Assembly: GCF_000725625.1 (NCBI RefSeq)
Contig: NZ_JOHS01000019.1
Span: 1 to 64,000 of the forward strand
DNA: 64,000 nt
Direction: 5' to 3'
Origin: Streptomyces sp. NRRL F-6676
GTDB taxonomy: Bacteria; Actinomycetota; Actinomycetes; Streptomycetales; Streptomycetaceae
The notes under the pieces were generated by a model. The model saw only the letters and a list, made by a program, of their open reading frames with translations, was not told the origin of the DNA and searched no databases. The position numbers were made by a program, and so were the translations under genes. How positions within the stretch are numbered: position 1 is the first letter of the stretch; every line of letters starts with the position of its first letter. Below are positions 27,898-38,496 of this stretch, piece by piece.

Positions 27898-28243
27898 ACG
27901 GCGGGGGAGGCGACACGCATCGTGCGCCTCCCGTGCGCCCTATGTCGCCACTGAACCCACCTTCGATAGGCTGTACCGAACCCGCCCGCCGCATATGCCG
28001 CGGTGTCGCGCCCTTCGCGCGACCCCACGCGGCCGGTTCCGGTGCCCGCCAGGCGCCTGCCGGGTCGCTCCGCGGCCGTACGCGGCCGATGGGTCCCCGT
28101 ACGTATCGCCCGTACGTACCGAAACCTCCACATCCGCAGCAGACATCCCGCAGCACAGGTCCCGAATTCGGATGCCGGTCGCGCGCCTCCCCCGCGTCGA
28201 ACGCCATTCGACAGTCCCGCAGTTCAAGGAGAGTCATCGAGCG
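27898..28243 (+). promoter_or_regulatory. thrB upstream region with possible promoter
   Basis: About 345 nt without a gene. TAGGCT at 27967-27972 is a good -10 match for the main Streptomyces sigma factor, but the -35 (TGTCGC, 27943-27948) is weak. If used, it would give thrB a leader of more than 250 nt. The leader is G+C-rich with several weak hairpins and no recognised riboswitch. Confidence 0.4.
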
Positions 28244-29200
28244 ATGGCCGGTCCAGCGTTCCGCGCCGCCGCCGTCCGGGTGCGCGTCCCCGCCACCAGT
28301 GCCAACCTCGGCCCGGGCTTCGACGCCCTCGGCCTCGCGCTGGGGCTCTACGACGACGTGGTCGTCCGGGTGGCCGACTCAGGGCTGCACATCGACATCG
28401 CGGGCGAGGGCAGCGAGACCCTGCCCCGCGACGAGAGCCATCTCCTCGTCCGCGCCCTGCGCACCGCCTTCGACGTGCTGGGCGGGCAGCCCCGCGGCCT
28501 GGAGATCGTGTGCGCCAACCGCATCCCGCACGGCCGCGGCCTCGGCTCCTCCTCCGCCGCCATCTGCGCCGGCATCGTCGCCGCGCGGGCGGTCACCATA
28601 GGCGGTGAGGCCAGGCTCGACGACACCGCGCTGCTCGAGCTGGCCACCGAGATCGAGGGCCACCCCGACAACGTCGCCGCCTGTCTGCTCGGCGGTTTCA
28701 CGCTCTCCTGGATGGACGCCGGCGCCGCCCGGGCCATCAGGACCGAGCCCGCCGATTCCATCGTTCCAGTGGTTTTCGTACCCGGGAAACCGGTACTGAC
28801 CGAGACCGCGCGCGGACTGCTCCCGCGCACCGTCCCGCACGTCGACGCCGCCGCCAACGCGGGCCGCGCCGCCCTGCTCGTCGAGGCCCTGACCCGGCGT
28901 CCCGAACTGCTGCTGCCCGCCACCGAGGACCGCCTCCACCAGGAGTACCGCGCCCCGGCCATGCCGGAGAGCGCCGCGCTGGTGGAGCGGCTGCGCGGGG
29001 ACGGCGTCCCGGCGGTCATCTCCGGCGCCGGACCCACCGTCCTGGCCCTCGCCGACCCGGCGAGCGCCGACAAGGTCGCCGATCTGGCGGGCCCAGGCTG
29101 GGCCGCCAACCGGCTGGAACTCGACGGCACCGGGGCGAGCGTGCTGCCGCTCGCCGCCCCCGGTGCGGAGGCCGGCGCCGAGGCCGGTGCCGGGCGATAA
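28244..29200 (+). CDS. thrB: homoserine kinase
   Basis: Phosphorylates homoserine to O-phosphohomoserine, the ThrC substrate. The 318-residue protein is a GHMP kinase: motif 1 PATSANLGPGFDALG at the N-terminus, motif 2 PHGRGLGSSSAA, and motif 3 AVISGAGPTVLAL near the C-terminus. The ATG at 28244 follows AAGGAGAG with good spacing and precedes the first beta strand, so longer upstream readings are not used. The tail is Ala/Gly/Glu-rich. Confidence 0.96.
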   Translation: MAGPAFRAAAVRVRVPATSANLGPGFDALGLALGLYDDVVVRVADSGLHIDIAGEGSETLPRDESHLLVRALRTAFDVLGGQPRGLEIVCANRIPHGRGLGSSSAAICAGIVAARAVTIGGEARLDDTALLELATEIEGHPDNVAACLLGGFTLSWMDAGAARAIRTEPADSIVPVVFVPGKPVLTETARGLLPRTVPHVDAAANAGRAALLVEALTRRPELLLPATEDRLHQEYRAPAMPESAALVERLRGDGVPAVISGAGPTVLALADPASADKVADLAGPGWAANRLELDGTGASVLPLAAPGAEAGAEAGAGR

Positions 29201-29618
29201 CCACCCACAGCGTCCGGTTGCCGGATTTCGAGAGGGGGAATGTTTGTTGGATCCGGTAGTGTTAACCTCAAGTCTGCACCCGACCCCGCCATGGCGAGGT
29301 GCTTCGTGTCCCCGTCCGGGACAGACATTCTTCCGGGAGCCTCCCAAGCCGCACCGTGTTCCGTACGACGTATGCGGGCAGTACGCCGTACGGCAGCGCT
29401 GAGCTGTTTGCCGGGCACGCTCCGGAACCGGCGTGCGCCGGCCGCGTGACACCGACACCACGTGCCACCGCTCAGGCAAACGCCATCACCAGCAATCTCC
29501 TCCGCCGCGTTGGCGGACCACCGCCCCGGCACGATCCGACAGCATCGGACCGAAGCCGGACAGCACAACCGGTCGCCGAGCCAGACAGGCCGACGTCCGC
29601 TCCAGGGAAGGACCCTTC
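29201..29618 (+). promoter_or_regulatory. long rho leader
   Basis: About 420 nt before rho hold no gene. A TAGTGT/TAACCT sequence near 29262-29272 is a plausible -10 region without a clear -35. The second half (about 29440-29600) is poor in G and rich in spaced C, with repeated CAC/ACC steps, like Rho utilisation sites. That would fit autoregulated termination in the leader, as known for rho in other bacteria. Confidence 0.4.
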
Positions 29619-31670
29619 GTGAGCGACACCACCGATCTGATGGGCGCACGTGTCGAGGACACCGCTGCCGCGCCCGCCACGGACGCCTCCGCGCCTGCCA
29701 CCGGTGCCGGCTCCCGGCGGCGCCGTGGCACCGGCCTCGAGGGCATGGTGCTGGCCGAGTTGCAGCAGGTCGCCTCGGGCCTCGGTATCAGGGGCACCGC
29801 GCGGATGCGCAAGAGCCAGCTGATCGAGGTCATCAAGGAGGCGCAGGCCGCCGGGGGAGCCCCCGCCAAGGCCGCCGCGCCCGCCGTCGCGGACGCCGCG
29901 GGCGAGACCAAGCCGAAGCGCCGGGCCACCTCCCGTACGCGTACCGGTGACGAGACCGGGTCCGCCGCCAAGAAGGCCGAGCAGTCCGCCGAGCAGGCCG
30001 CCTCCCAGCAGCAGATCGACATCCCCGGCCAGCCGGCGGGTGGCGAGGCCCCCGCCGAGCGCCGCCGGCGCCGCGCGACCGCCGAGGCCGGCAGCCCCGA
30101 GACGGCCGCCGCCGAGGCCCGCACCGAGCCCAAGGCCGAGGCCCCCGCCCCGCAGCAGAACCAGGGCCAGCAGAACCAGGGCCAGGGCCAGGGCGGCGAC
30201 GGCGACCAGGGCGGCGACGGCCGTCAGGGCCGGCAGAGCCGCCGCGAGCGCGGCCGCGACCGTGACCGCGGCGACCGGGACCGCGACCGCGGTGACCGCG
30301 GTGACAGGGACCGCGGCGACCGCGGTGACCGGGACCGCCGCAACAAGGGCGACGACCAGAACAACCAGCAGCGCGGCCAGCAGAACAACCAGCAGCGCGG
30401 TGGCGGCGGCCCGCAGGACGACGGCTACGACGACGACGGGACCGGCCGCCGCGGCCGTCGCGGCCGGTACCGCGACCGCAGGGGCCGGCGCGGACGCGAC
30501 GACGTGCAGGAGCCGCAGATCAACGAGGACGACGTCCTGATCCCCGTCGCGGGCATCCTGGACATCCTCGACAACTACGCGTTCATCCGCACCTCCGGCT
30601 ACCTGCCCGGCCCGAACGACGTCTACGTCTCCCTCGCCCAGGTCCGCAAGAACGGCCTGCGCAAGGGCGACCACGTCACCGGCGCGGTCCGCCAGCCCAA
30701 GGACGGCGAGCGCCGCGAGAAGTTCAACGCGCTGGTCCGCCTGGACTCCGTCAACGGCATGGCGCCCGAACACGGCCGCGGCCGCCCGGAGTTCAACAAG
30801 CTCACCCCGCTCTACCCGCAGGACCGGCTCCGTCTGGAGACGGACCCCGGTGTGCTGACGACCCGGATCATCGACCTGGTCTCGCCCATCGGCAAGGGCC
30901 AGCGCGGTCTGATCGTGGCCCCGCCGAAGACCGGCAAGACCATGATCATGCAGGCGGTCGCCAACGCGATCACGCACAACAACCCCGAGTGCCACCTGAT
31001 GGTCGTCCTGGTCGACGAGCGTCCGGAAGAGGTCACCGACATGCAGCGGTCGGTCAAGGGCGAGGTCATCTCCTCGACCTTCGACCGTCCGGCCGAGGAC
31101 CACACCACGGTCGCCGAGCTCGCCATCGAGCGCGCCAAGCGCCTGGTGGAGCTGGGCCACGACGTCGTCGTGCTGCTCGACTCGATCACCCGTCTGGGCC
31201 GCGCGTACAACCTCGCCGCCCCGGCCTCCGGCCGCATCCTCTCCGGCGGTGTCGACTCCACGGCCCTGTACCCGCCGAAGCGCTTCTTCGGTGCGGCCCG
31301 CAACATCGAGGACGGCGGTTCGCTGACCATCCTCGCCACCGCCCTGGTGGACACCGGGTCCCGCATGGACGAGGTGATCTTCGAGGAGTTCAAGGGCACC
31401 GGCAACATGGAGCTCAAGCTCGACCGGAAGCTCGCCGACAAGCGCATCTTCCCCGCGGTGGACGTCGACGCGTCCGGCACCCGCAAGGAGGAGATCCTGC
31501 TCGGCAGCGACGAGCTGGCCATCACCTGGAAGCTGCGCCGGGTGCTGCACGCGCTCGACTCGCAGCAGGCGATCGAACTGCTCCTCGACAAGATGAAGCA
31601 GACGAAGTCGAACGCCGAGTTCCTGATGCAGATCCAGAAGACGACGCCGGCGCCGGGCAACGGCGACTGA
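29619..31670 (+). CDS. rho: transcription termination factor Rho
   Basis: Hexameric RNA helicase that ends transcripts. The 683-residue protein has an N-terminal Rho domain ([18 protein letters not shown]), then a large disordered insert (about residues 60-290) full of Arg/Asp/Gly and Gln/Asn repeats, typical of actinobacteria. The RNA-binding cold-shock-like domain follows ([18 protein letters not shown]), then the motor: Walker A APPKTGKT, Walker [12 protein letters not shown]-loop and R-loop regions. The GTG at 29619 follows GGGAAGGA. An in-frame GTG at 29433 lacks a conserved N-terminus and is rejected. Confidence 0.97.
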   Translation: MSDTTDLMGARVEDTAAAPATDASAPATGAGSRRRRGTGLEGMVLAELQQVASGLGIRGTARMRKSQLIEVIKEAQAAGGAPAKAAAPAVADAAGETKPKRRATSRTRTGDETGSAAKKAEQSAEQAASQQQIDIPGQPAGGEAPAERRRRRATAEAGSPETAAAEARTEPKAEAPAPQQNQGQQNQGQGQGGDGDQGGDGRQGRQSRRERGRDRDRGDRDRDRGDRGDRDRGDRGDRDRRNKGDDQNNQQRGQQNNQQRGGGGPQDDGYDDDGTGRRGRRGRYRDRRGRRGRDDVQEPQINEDDVLIPVAGILDILDNYAFIRTSGYLPGPNDVYVSLAQVRKNGLRKGDHVTGAVRQPKDGERREKFNALVRLDSVNGMAPEHGRGRPEFNKLTPLYPQDRLRLETDPGVLTTRIIDLVSPIGKGQRGLIVAPPKTGKTMIMQAVANAITHNNPECHLMVVLVDERPEEVTDMQRSVKGEVISSTFDRPAEDHTTVAELAIERAKRLVELGHDVVVLLDSITRLGRAYNLAAPASGRILSGGVDSTALYPPKRFFGAARNIEDGGSLTILATALVDTGSRMDEVIFEEFKGTGNMELKLDRKLADKRIFPAVDVDASGTRKEEILLGSDELAITWKLRRVLHALDSQQAIELLLDKMKQTKSNAEFLMQIQKTTPAPGNGD

Positions 31671-31683
31671 GCGCAGGCACGAC

Positions 31684-31723
31684 CAGGAGGGGCGTACGGC
31701 CGGTGGGCCGTACGCCCCTCCTG
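31684..31723 (+). terminator. terminator after rho
   Basis: Perfect 18-bp stem beginning CAGGAGGGGCGTACG, with a 4-nt loop GGTG, 13 nt past the rho stop. One of the strongest hairpins in the window. Confidence 0.9.
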
Positions 31724-31873
31724 CGTGTCCGGGCCCCCGCGAGCCGTCGCCGTTCGCGCGGTGACAAATCGAACACAGGGGGCACAACGGGGTGTGCAAC
31801 CCTATGTCGGCTATCGCCGTCTCCCCGAACGGAGTGACCATGGGGGGACGACCCGACGCGAACCGAGGAGCAC

Positions 31874-33031
31874 ATGCCCGCCGACACCACACCGGACGCC
31901 GTGACCCCGGACACCGGTCCCACGGGCCCCAGAGGCCCCGGGGGCTCCCGACGGGGCGGGAACAGAGGCCGCCGCCGCAAGCCGCTCAGCGCGCGGCGCA
32001 AGGCCCTGCGCGTCACGTCCTGGGTCGCCTTCGGCATCCTCGTCCTCGGCGGCACCGGCGTCGGCTATCTGTACCTCAAGCTCAACGGCAACATCCGCAG
32101 CGTCGACCTCAACCAGGCGCTGGGCGGGCACCGGCCCTCCAACGTCGACAACGGCTCCGAGGACATCCTCGTCCTGGGCTCCGACACCCGCTCCGGCAGC
32201 AACAAGAAGCTGGGCGGCGGCAGCGACGACGGCACGGCACGCTCCGACACGGCGATGATCGTGCACGTGTACGAGGGCCACAAGAAGGCGAGCGTCGTCT
32301 CCATCCCGCGCGACACGCTCGTCGACCGCCCCGCGTGTACCGGCGCCGACGGCGGCGACCGTCCCGCCGCGTCCGGCGTGATGTTCAACTCCGCGTACTC
32401 GACCGGGGGCGCCGCCTGCGCCGTCAAGACCGTCGAGACGATGACCGGCATCCGGATGGACCACTTCCTGGAGGTCGACTTCGCGGGCTTCCAGAAGCTC
32501 ATCGACGAGCTCGGCGGGGTCGAGGTGACGACGACCAAGGCCATCGACGACCCCGACAGCCACCTCGACCTCGCCGCCGGCACGCACCGGCTCGACGGCG
32601 AGCAGGCGCTCGGGCTCGTCCGGACGCGGCACGGTGTGGGCGACGGGTCCGATCTCGGGCGGATCCAGTTGCAGCAGGCGTTCATGAAGGCGCTGGTCAC
32701 CCAGGTGAAGCAGATCGGGGTGCTGACGAGTCCGAAGAAGCTGTACGACCTCGCGGACACGGCGACGAAGGCGGTGACCACCGACTCCGACCTGGGGTCC
32801 GTGAAGGACCTGGTGTCCTTCGCCGGGGGGCTGAAGGGGATCAGTGCGGACCGGATGCACATGGTGACCATGCCGGTCCGCTACGACCCGGCGAACGGGA
32901 ACCGGGTGCTCGTGGACGAGGCCAAGGCCGCGCAGGTCTGGACGGCGCTGAAGGGGGACAAGGCGATCCCCTCCGCCGCGACGGAGGGGACCGCCTCCGG
33001 CGAGGCGAAGGGGGTCGTGACGGGGTCCTGA
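31874..33031 (+). CDS. LCP (LytR-CpsA-Psr) family cell-wall glycopolymer ligase
   Basis: A 385-residue membrane protein. Residues 1-45 are Pro/Gly/Arg-rich and cytosolic; one transmembrane helix follows (about 47-68, [20 protein letters not shown]). The outer LCP domain comes next, with [21 protein letters not shown] and [10 protein letters not shown] carrying the Arg/Asp residues that bind the polyprenyl pyrophosphate. LCP enzymes move teichoic acid or other glycopolymers from lipid carriers to peptidoglycan. The wecA-like gene at 38497 could make such carriers. Start ATG with GAGGAG upstream. Confidence 0.9.
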   Translation: MPADTTPDAVTPDTGPTGPRGPGGSRRGGNRGRRRKPLSARRKALRVTSWVAFGILVLGGTGVGYLYLKLNGNIRSVDLNQALGGHRPSNVDNGSEDILVLGSDTRSGSNKKLGGGSDDGTARSDTAMIVHVYEGHKKASVVSIPRDTLVDRPACTGADGGDRPAASGVMFNSAYSTGGAACAVKTVETMTGIRMDHFLEVDFAGFQKLIDELGGVEVTTTKAIDDPDSHLDLAAGTHRLDGEQALGLVRTRHGVGDGSDLGRIQLQQAFMKALVTQVKQIGVLTSPKKLYDLADTATKAVTTDSDLGSVKDLVSFAGGLKGISADRMHMVTMPVRYDPANGNRVLVDEAKAAQVWTALKGDKAIPSAATEGTASGEAKGVVTGS

Positions 33032-33101
33032 GCGCGCGAGCAACCACGAACCCACCCGCACCCGGCAACGCACCCGAACCCCCACCCCCGGTCGCCGGAA
33101 T

Positions 33102-33141
33102 AACTGGCCGCAACCCCCCGTTTTGGGGGATGCGGCCAGTT
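33102..33141. terminator. terminator between LCP gene and rpmE
   Basis: AACTGGCCGCA pairs with TGCGGCCAGTT, enclosing CCCCC/GGGGG with a GTTTT-type loop. This is a strong, nearly symmetric hairpin. Confidence 0.8.
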
Positions 33142-33225
33142 GCTGGCAGACTGGCACGTCGGCTCCGGTTCACGCTCCGCATCCCGCGGCTGCGACCCGG
33201 CGCCCTCCCGAACCTAGGAGACACC

Positions 33226-33447
33226 TTGAAGCGCGACATCCACCCCGAGTACGTCGAGACGCAGGTCAGCTGCACCTGTGGCGCGTCGTTCACCACTCGC
33301 AGCACCATCCAGTCCGGCGCCATCCGCGCCGAGGTCTGCTCCGAGTGCCACCCGTTCTACACGGGCAAGCAGAAGATCCTCGACACCGGTGGCCGCGTGG
33401 CCCGCTTCGAGGCCCGCTTCGGCAAGGCTGCCGCTGCCAAGAAGTAG
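33226..33447 (+). CDS. rpmE: 50S ribosomal protein L31, zinc-binding form
   Basis: A 73-residue ribosomal protein. It has the four-cysteine (C+) pattern, C16 and C18 then C37 and C40 ([19 protein letters not shown]), that binds zinc, so it is the form used under zinc-replete conditions. The TTG start at 33226 follows CTAGGAG and gives the normal N-terminus MKRDIHPEY. It is flanked by strong hairpins on both sides, so it is a single-gene unit. Confidence 0.97.
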   Translation: MKRDIHPEYVETQVSCTCGASFTTRSTIQSGAIRAEVCSECHPFYTGKQKILDTGGRVARFEARFGKAAAAKK

Positions 33448-33456
33448 CGAGCCCAC

Positions 33457-33511
33457 AGCGCCGGTCCCCGGGCCCCCGCCGTCATGGCGGGGGCGCCGGG
33501 GCCGGCGCTTT
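33457..33511 (+). terminator. terminator after rpmE
   Basis: AGCGCCGG-t-CCCCGG-g-CCCCCGC pairs with the matching strand ending CCGGCGCTT, giving a stem of more than 20 bp with small bulges, followed by TTT. Confidence 0.85.
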
Positions 33512-33552
33512 GCGGTGCAGCCACTGTTCGTCATTTCACATGGGAGCCGGAG

Positions 33553-34629
33553 ATGTTCGAGGCGGTCGAGGAACTCGTCGGTGAGCACGCCGACCTGGAG
33601 ACGAAGCTCGCCGACCCTGCCGTGCACGCCGACCAGGCCAACGCGCGCAGGCTCAACAAGCGTTACGCCGAGCTGACCCCGATCGTCGCCACCTACCGGT
33701 CCTGGAAGCGGGTCGGCGACGACATCGGCACCGCCCGCGAGCTCGCCGCCGACGACCCGGACTTCGCCGCCGAGGTCAAGGAGCTGGAGCAGCAGCGCGA
33801 GGAGCTGACCGAGAAGCTGCGGCTGCTGCTCGTCCCGCGCGACCCCAACGACGACAAGGACGTCATCCTCGAGATCAAGGCCGGTGCCGGCGGCGACGAG
33901 TCCGCCCTGTTCGCCGGGGACCTGCTGCGCATGTATCTGCGCTACGCAGAGCGCGTCGGCTGGAAGACCGAGATCATCGACGCCACCGAGTCCGAGCTCG
34001 GCGGCTACAAGGACGTCCAGGTCGCGGTGAAGACCAAGGGCGGCCAGGGCGCCACCGAGCCCGGGCAGGGCGTGTGGGCGCGGCTGAAGTACGAGGGCGG
34101 CGTGCACCGCGTGCAGCGCGTCCCGGCGACCGAGTCGCAGGGCCGTATCCACACCTCCGCCGCCGGGGTGCTCGTCACGCCCGAGGCGGAGGAGGTCGAC
34201 GTCGAGATCAACCCGAACGACCTCCGGATCGACGTCTACCGGTCCTCCGGGCCCGGCGGGCAGTCGGTCAACACCACCGACTCCGCGGTCCGTATCACGC
34301 ACATTCCGACCGGTGTCGTCGCCTCCTGCCAGAACGAGAAGAGCCAGCTCCAGAACAAGGAGCAGGCGCTGCGTATCCTGCGCTCCAGGCTCCTCGCGGC
34401 GGCCCAGGAGGAGGCGGAGAAGGAGGCCGCGGACGCCCGCCGCAGCCAGGTCCGCACCGTCGACCGCTCCGAGAAGATCCGTACGTACAACTTCCCGGAG
34501 AACCGCATCTCGGACCACCGGGTCGGGTTCAAGGCGTACAACCTGGACCAGGTCCTGGACGGCGAGCTCGGCGCGGTCATCCAGGCCTGCGTCGACGCGG
34601 ACTCGGCGGCCAAGCTCGCCGCCGCGTAG
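33553..34629 (+). CDS. prfA: peptide chain release factor 1
   Basis: Recognises UAA and UAG and releases the finished peptide. The 358-residue protein has the PAT codon-recognition motif ([11 protein letters not shown]) and the catalytic GGQ in [12 protein letters not shown], the target of the methylase PrmC encoded next. The ATG at 33553 follows GGAGCCGGAG and matches the usual N-terminus MFEAVEEL. prfA-prmC-tsaC are close together and probably co-transcribed. Confidence 0.97.
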   Translation: MFEAVEELVGEHADLETKLADPAVHADQANARRLNKRYAELTPIVATYRSWKRVGDDIGTARELAADDPDFAAEVKELEQQREELTEKLRLLLVPRDPNDDKDVILEIKAGAGGDESALFAGDLLRMYLRYAERVGWKTEIIDATESELGGYKDVQVAVKTKGGQGATEPGQGVWARLKYEGGVHRVQRVPATESQGRIHTSAAGVLVTPEAEEVDVEINPNDLRIDVYRSSGPGGQSVNTTDSAVRITHIPTGVVASCQNEKSQLQNKEQALRILRSRLLAAAQEEAEKEAADARRSQVRTVDRSEKIRTYNFPENRISDHRVGFKAYNLDQVLDGELGAVIQACVDADSAAKLAAA

Positions 34630-34679
34630 GGCGGGCCGCAGGGCAGGGACGTACGAACACAGTGACCGGAGGACGAGCG

Positions 34680-35561
34680 GTGCAGCCTAATCCCGGGGGG
34701 CGGACCCCCAGCCCCCGCAGCGTGCTGCTCGCCGAGGTGGCCCAGGCCACCCAGCGGCTCGCCGACGCCGGCGTGCCCTCGCCGCGCACCGACGCCGAGG
34801 AGCTCGCCGCGTTCGTGCACGGCGTCAAGCGGGGGCAGCTGCACACCGTCAAGGACGCCGACTTCGACGCCCGGTACTGGGAGGTCGTCGCCCGCCGCGA
34901 GGCCCGCGAGCCGCTTCAGCACATCACCGGACGCGCCTTCTTCCGCTATCTGGAGCTCCAGGTAGGCCCCGGCGTCTTCGTGCCCCGCCCGGAGACCGAG
35001 TCCGTCGTCGGCTGGGCGATAGACGCGGTACGGGCCATGGACGTCGTCGAGCCGTGCATCGTCGACCTGTGCACCGGCTCCGGCGCCATCGCGCTCGCCC
35101 TGGCCCAGGAGGTTCCGCGCTCGCGCGTGTACGCCGTGGAGCTGAGCGAGGACGCCCACGAGTGGGCCCGCAAGAACATGGAGGGGTCACGGGTCGAGCT
35201 GCGCCAGGGCAATGCCCTGACCGCCTTCCCCGACCTCGACGGACAGGTCGACCTCGTCGTCTCCAACCCGCCGTACATCCCGCTCACCGAGTGGGAGTAC
35301 GTCGCCCCCGAGGCCCGCGACCACGACCCCGACCTCGCCCTGTTCTCCGGCGAGGACGGCCTCGACCTCATCCGGGGCCTGGAACGCACCGCGCACCGGC
35401 TGCTGCGGCCCGGCGGGGTCGTCGTCGTCGAGCACGCCGACACGCAGGGCGGCCAGGTGCCGTGGATCTTCGCCGAGGAGAAGGGCTGGGCCGACGCGGC
35501 CGACCACCCCGACCTCAACAACCGGCCGCGGTTCGCGACCGCCCGCAAGGCGCTGCCGTGA
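34680..35561 (+). CDS. prmC: release factor glutamine N5-methyltransferase PrmC
   Basis: Methylates the Gln of the GGQ loop of release factors with SAM. The 293-residue protein has the N-terminal helical RF-binding domain and a class I methyltransferase domain: SAM loop DLCTGSGAIALALA and the hallmark NPPY in VVSNPPYIPL. The GTG at 34680 follows GGAGGACGAG. A GTG at 34662 is also possible. It lies 50 nt after its substrate gene prfA. Confidence 0.95.
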   Translation: MQPNPGGRTPSPRSVLLAEVAQATQRLADAGVPSPRTDAEELAAFVHGVKRGQLHTVKDADFDARYWEVVARREAREPLQHITGRAFFRYLELQVGPGVFVPRPETESVVGWAIDAVRAMDVVEPCIVDLCTGSGAIALALAQEVPRSRVYAVELSEDAHEWARKNMEGSRVELRQGNALTAFPDLDGQVDLVVSNPPYIPLTEWEYVAPEARDHDPDLALFSGEDGLDLIRGLERTAHRLLRPGGVVVVEHADTQGGQVPWIFAEEKGWADAADHPDLNNRPRFATARKALP

Positions 35562-35617
35562 ACCGGCTCGCGCCCCTGACGACAACGATGCAGTACGCGT
35601 ACGAGGAGGCCCCCTAG

Positions 35618-36265
35618 ATGGCACGGCGATACGACACCAACGACGCCACCGACCGCGCGACCGGGCTGCGCGAGGCGGCCTCCGCCGTGCGCAGGGGCGA
35701 GCTCGTGGTGCTTCCGACCGACACCGTCTACGGCATCGGCGCCGACGCCTTCTCCGCGGAGGCCGTCGGCGATCTGCTCGAGGCCAAGGGGCGCGGCCGC
35801 AACATGCCCTCGCCTGTCCTCATCGGCTCCCCGAACACCCTGCACGGGCTCGTCACCGACTTCTCCGAGATGGCCTGGGAGCTCGTCGACGCGTTCTGGC
35901 CGGGCGCGCTCACCCTCGTCGCCAAGCACCAGCCGTCCTTGCAGTGGGACCTCGGCGAGACCCGCGGCACGGTCGCCGTGCGCATGCCGCTGCACCCCGT
36001 CGCCATCGAGCTGCTCACCGAGGTCGGCCCCATGGCCGTCTCCTCCGCCAACCTCACCGGCCACCCGGCGCCGGAGGACTGCGACGCCGCGCAGGAGATG
36101 CTCGGCGACTCCGTCTCCGTGTACCTCGACGGCGGCCCCACCCCCGGCAACGTGCCGTCCTCCATCGTCGACGTCACCGGCAAGGTCCCGGTACTGCTGC
36201 GCCAGGGCGCCCTCTCCCCGGAGGATCTGCGCAAGGTCGTACCCGACCTCGAGGTGGCGAATTGA
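35618..36265 (+). CDS. tsaC: L-threonylcarbamoyladenylate synthase (Sua5/YrdC family)
   Basis: Makes threonylcarbamoyl-AMP from threonine, bicarbonate and ATP for the t6A base at position 37 of tRNAs. The 215-residue YrdC-fold protein has the conserved LVVLPTDTVYGIG, AKGRGRNMP, WPGALTLV, VAVRMPLHP and MAVSSANLTG segments. It is shorter than full Sua5 proteins with a C-terminal domain, hence TsaC type. It follows prmC by 56 nt. Confidence 0.93.
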   Translation: MARRYDTNDATDRATGLREAASAVRRGELVVLPTDTVYGIGADAFSAEAVGDLLEAKGRGRNMPSPVLIGSPNTLHGLVTDFSEMAWELVDAFWPGALTLVAKHQPSLQWDLGETRGTVAVRMPLHPVAIELLTEVGPMAVSSANLTGHPAPEDCDAAQEMLGDSVSVYLDGGPTPGNVPSSIVDVTGKVPVLLRQGALSPEDLRKVVPDLEVAN

Positions 36266-36317
36266 CGGCCCCTGAATCCCCCGGGCTCTCGGCCGCGCTC
36301 GAGCAGGGGGGACCCCC

Positions 36318-36974
36318 ATGCGTGGCATAGGCAACGGGGACGGGTGGGGCGGCCCGGCGTACGGCGCTCCCCGCGACACCTTCCGCATCCTCCACGTCAG
36401 CACCGGCAACGTGTGCCGCTCGCCGATCACCGAGCGGCTCACCCGGCACGCCCTGGCCGACCGGCTCGGCGATCCGCTGTGGGGCGGGCTCGTCGTGGAG
36501 AGCGCGGGCACCTGGGGGCACGAGGGGGCGCCCATGGAGACCAACGCGGAGACCGTGCTGGCCGACTTCGGCGCGGACGCGTCCGGTTTCGTGGGGCGGG
36601 AGCTGCTCGACGAGCACGTCATCGAGGCCGACCTGGTGCTGACCGCGACCCGCGACCACCGGGCGCAGGTGATCTCCATGGGGCACTCGGCGGGGCTGCG
36701 GACGTTCACGCTGAAGGAGTTCACGCGGCTGGTCAACGCGATCGACATGGCGACGCTGCCGCCGCTCGAGGACGGGGTGGTGGGCCGCGCCCGCGCGCTG
36801 GTCCGTGCGGCGGCGGCGCTCCGCGGCTGGCTGCTGGCGCCGACGGCGGAGGCGGACGAGGTGTACGACCCGTACGGGGCGCCGCTGCCGTTCTTCCGGT
36901 CCATCGGCGAAGAGATAAACGAGGCACTGGACCCGGTCGTCACCGCCCTGACCGGAGTTCCCGCCCGCGCGTGA
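36318..36974 (+). CDS. low-molecular-weight phosphatase-like protein, catalytic Cys replaced
   Basis: A 218-residue protein of the LMW protein-tyrosine phosphatase / arsenate reductase fold. The P-loop reads S28-TGNVC-R34-S: the position of the nucleophilic Cys in C-x5-R is Ser, while the second P-loop Cys (C33), Arg34 and the general-acid DPYG near the C-terminus are kept. A normal phosphatase reaction through a cysteinyl-phosphate is therefore not expected. It may bind phospho-ligands or act through another residue. ATG at 36318; the alternative would be a later start just before TFRILHV. Expressed downstream of tsaC with 52 nt between them. Confidence 0.85.
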   Translation: MRGIGNGDGWGGPAYGAPRDTFRILHVSTGNVCRSPITERLTRHALADRLGDPLWGGLVVESAGTWGHEGAPMETNAETVLADFGADASGFVGRELLDEHVIEADLVLTATRDHRAQVISMGHSAGLRTFTLKEFTRLVNAIDMATLPPLEDGVVGRARALVRAAAALRGWLLAPTAEADEVYDPYGAPLPFFRSIGEEINEALDPVVTALTGVPARA

Positions 36975-37094
36975 GCCGCCGGGCACGCGCGGGAGCGCGC
37001 CCCTGCGGGCGCCCCCGCGGCAGGGCGCCCGGAGGCGGCACCCCGGTCCCGGGCTTACCGTGGGAGCACGTCACCGTCGCTTCCGGAGTACCCC

Positions 37095-38357
<1,263 letters not shown>

Positions 38358-38496
38358 TCCAGTGGGAACCGGGTAGGCGCGGCCCGTGCACAGCCACACG
38401 TGCAACCATCGTCGCTACCCGTAAGTCCTCACCCATATGCACGACACAGCTAGGGTGTGGGGCTGAGGATGGCCAGCGAGACCTGTGGGGAAGCCC

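Noticed and set aside
25520..28237. 905-codon open frame antisense to hom and thrC
   Set aside because: A shadow of high-G+C codon bias; hom and thrC on the other strand carry all family motifs.
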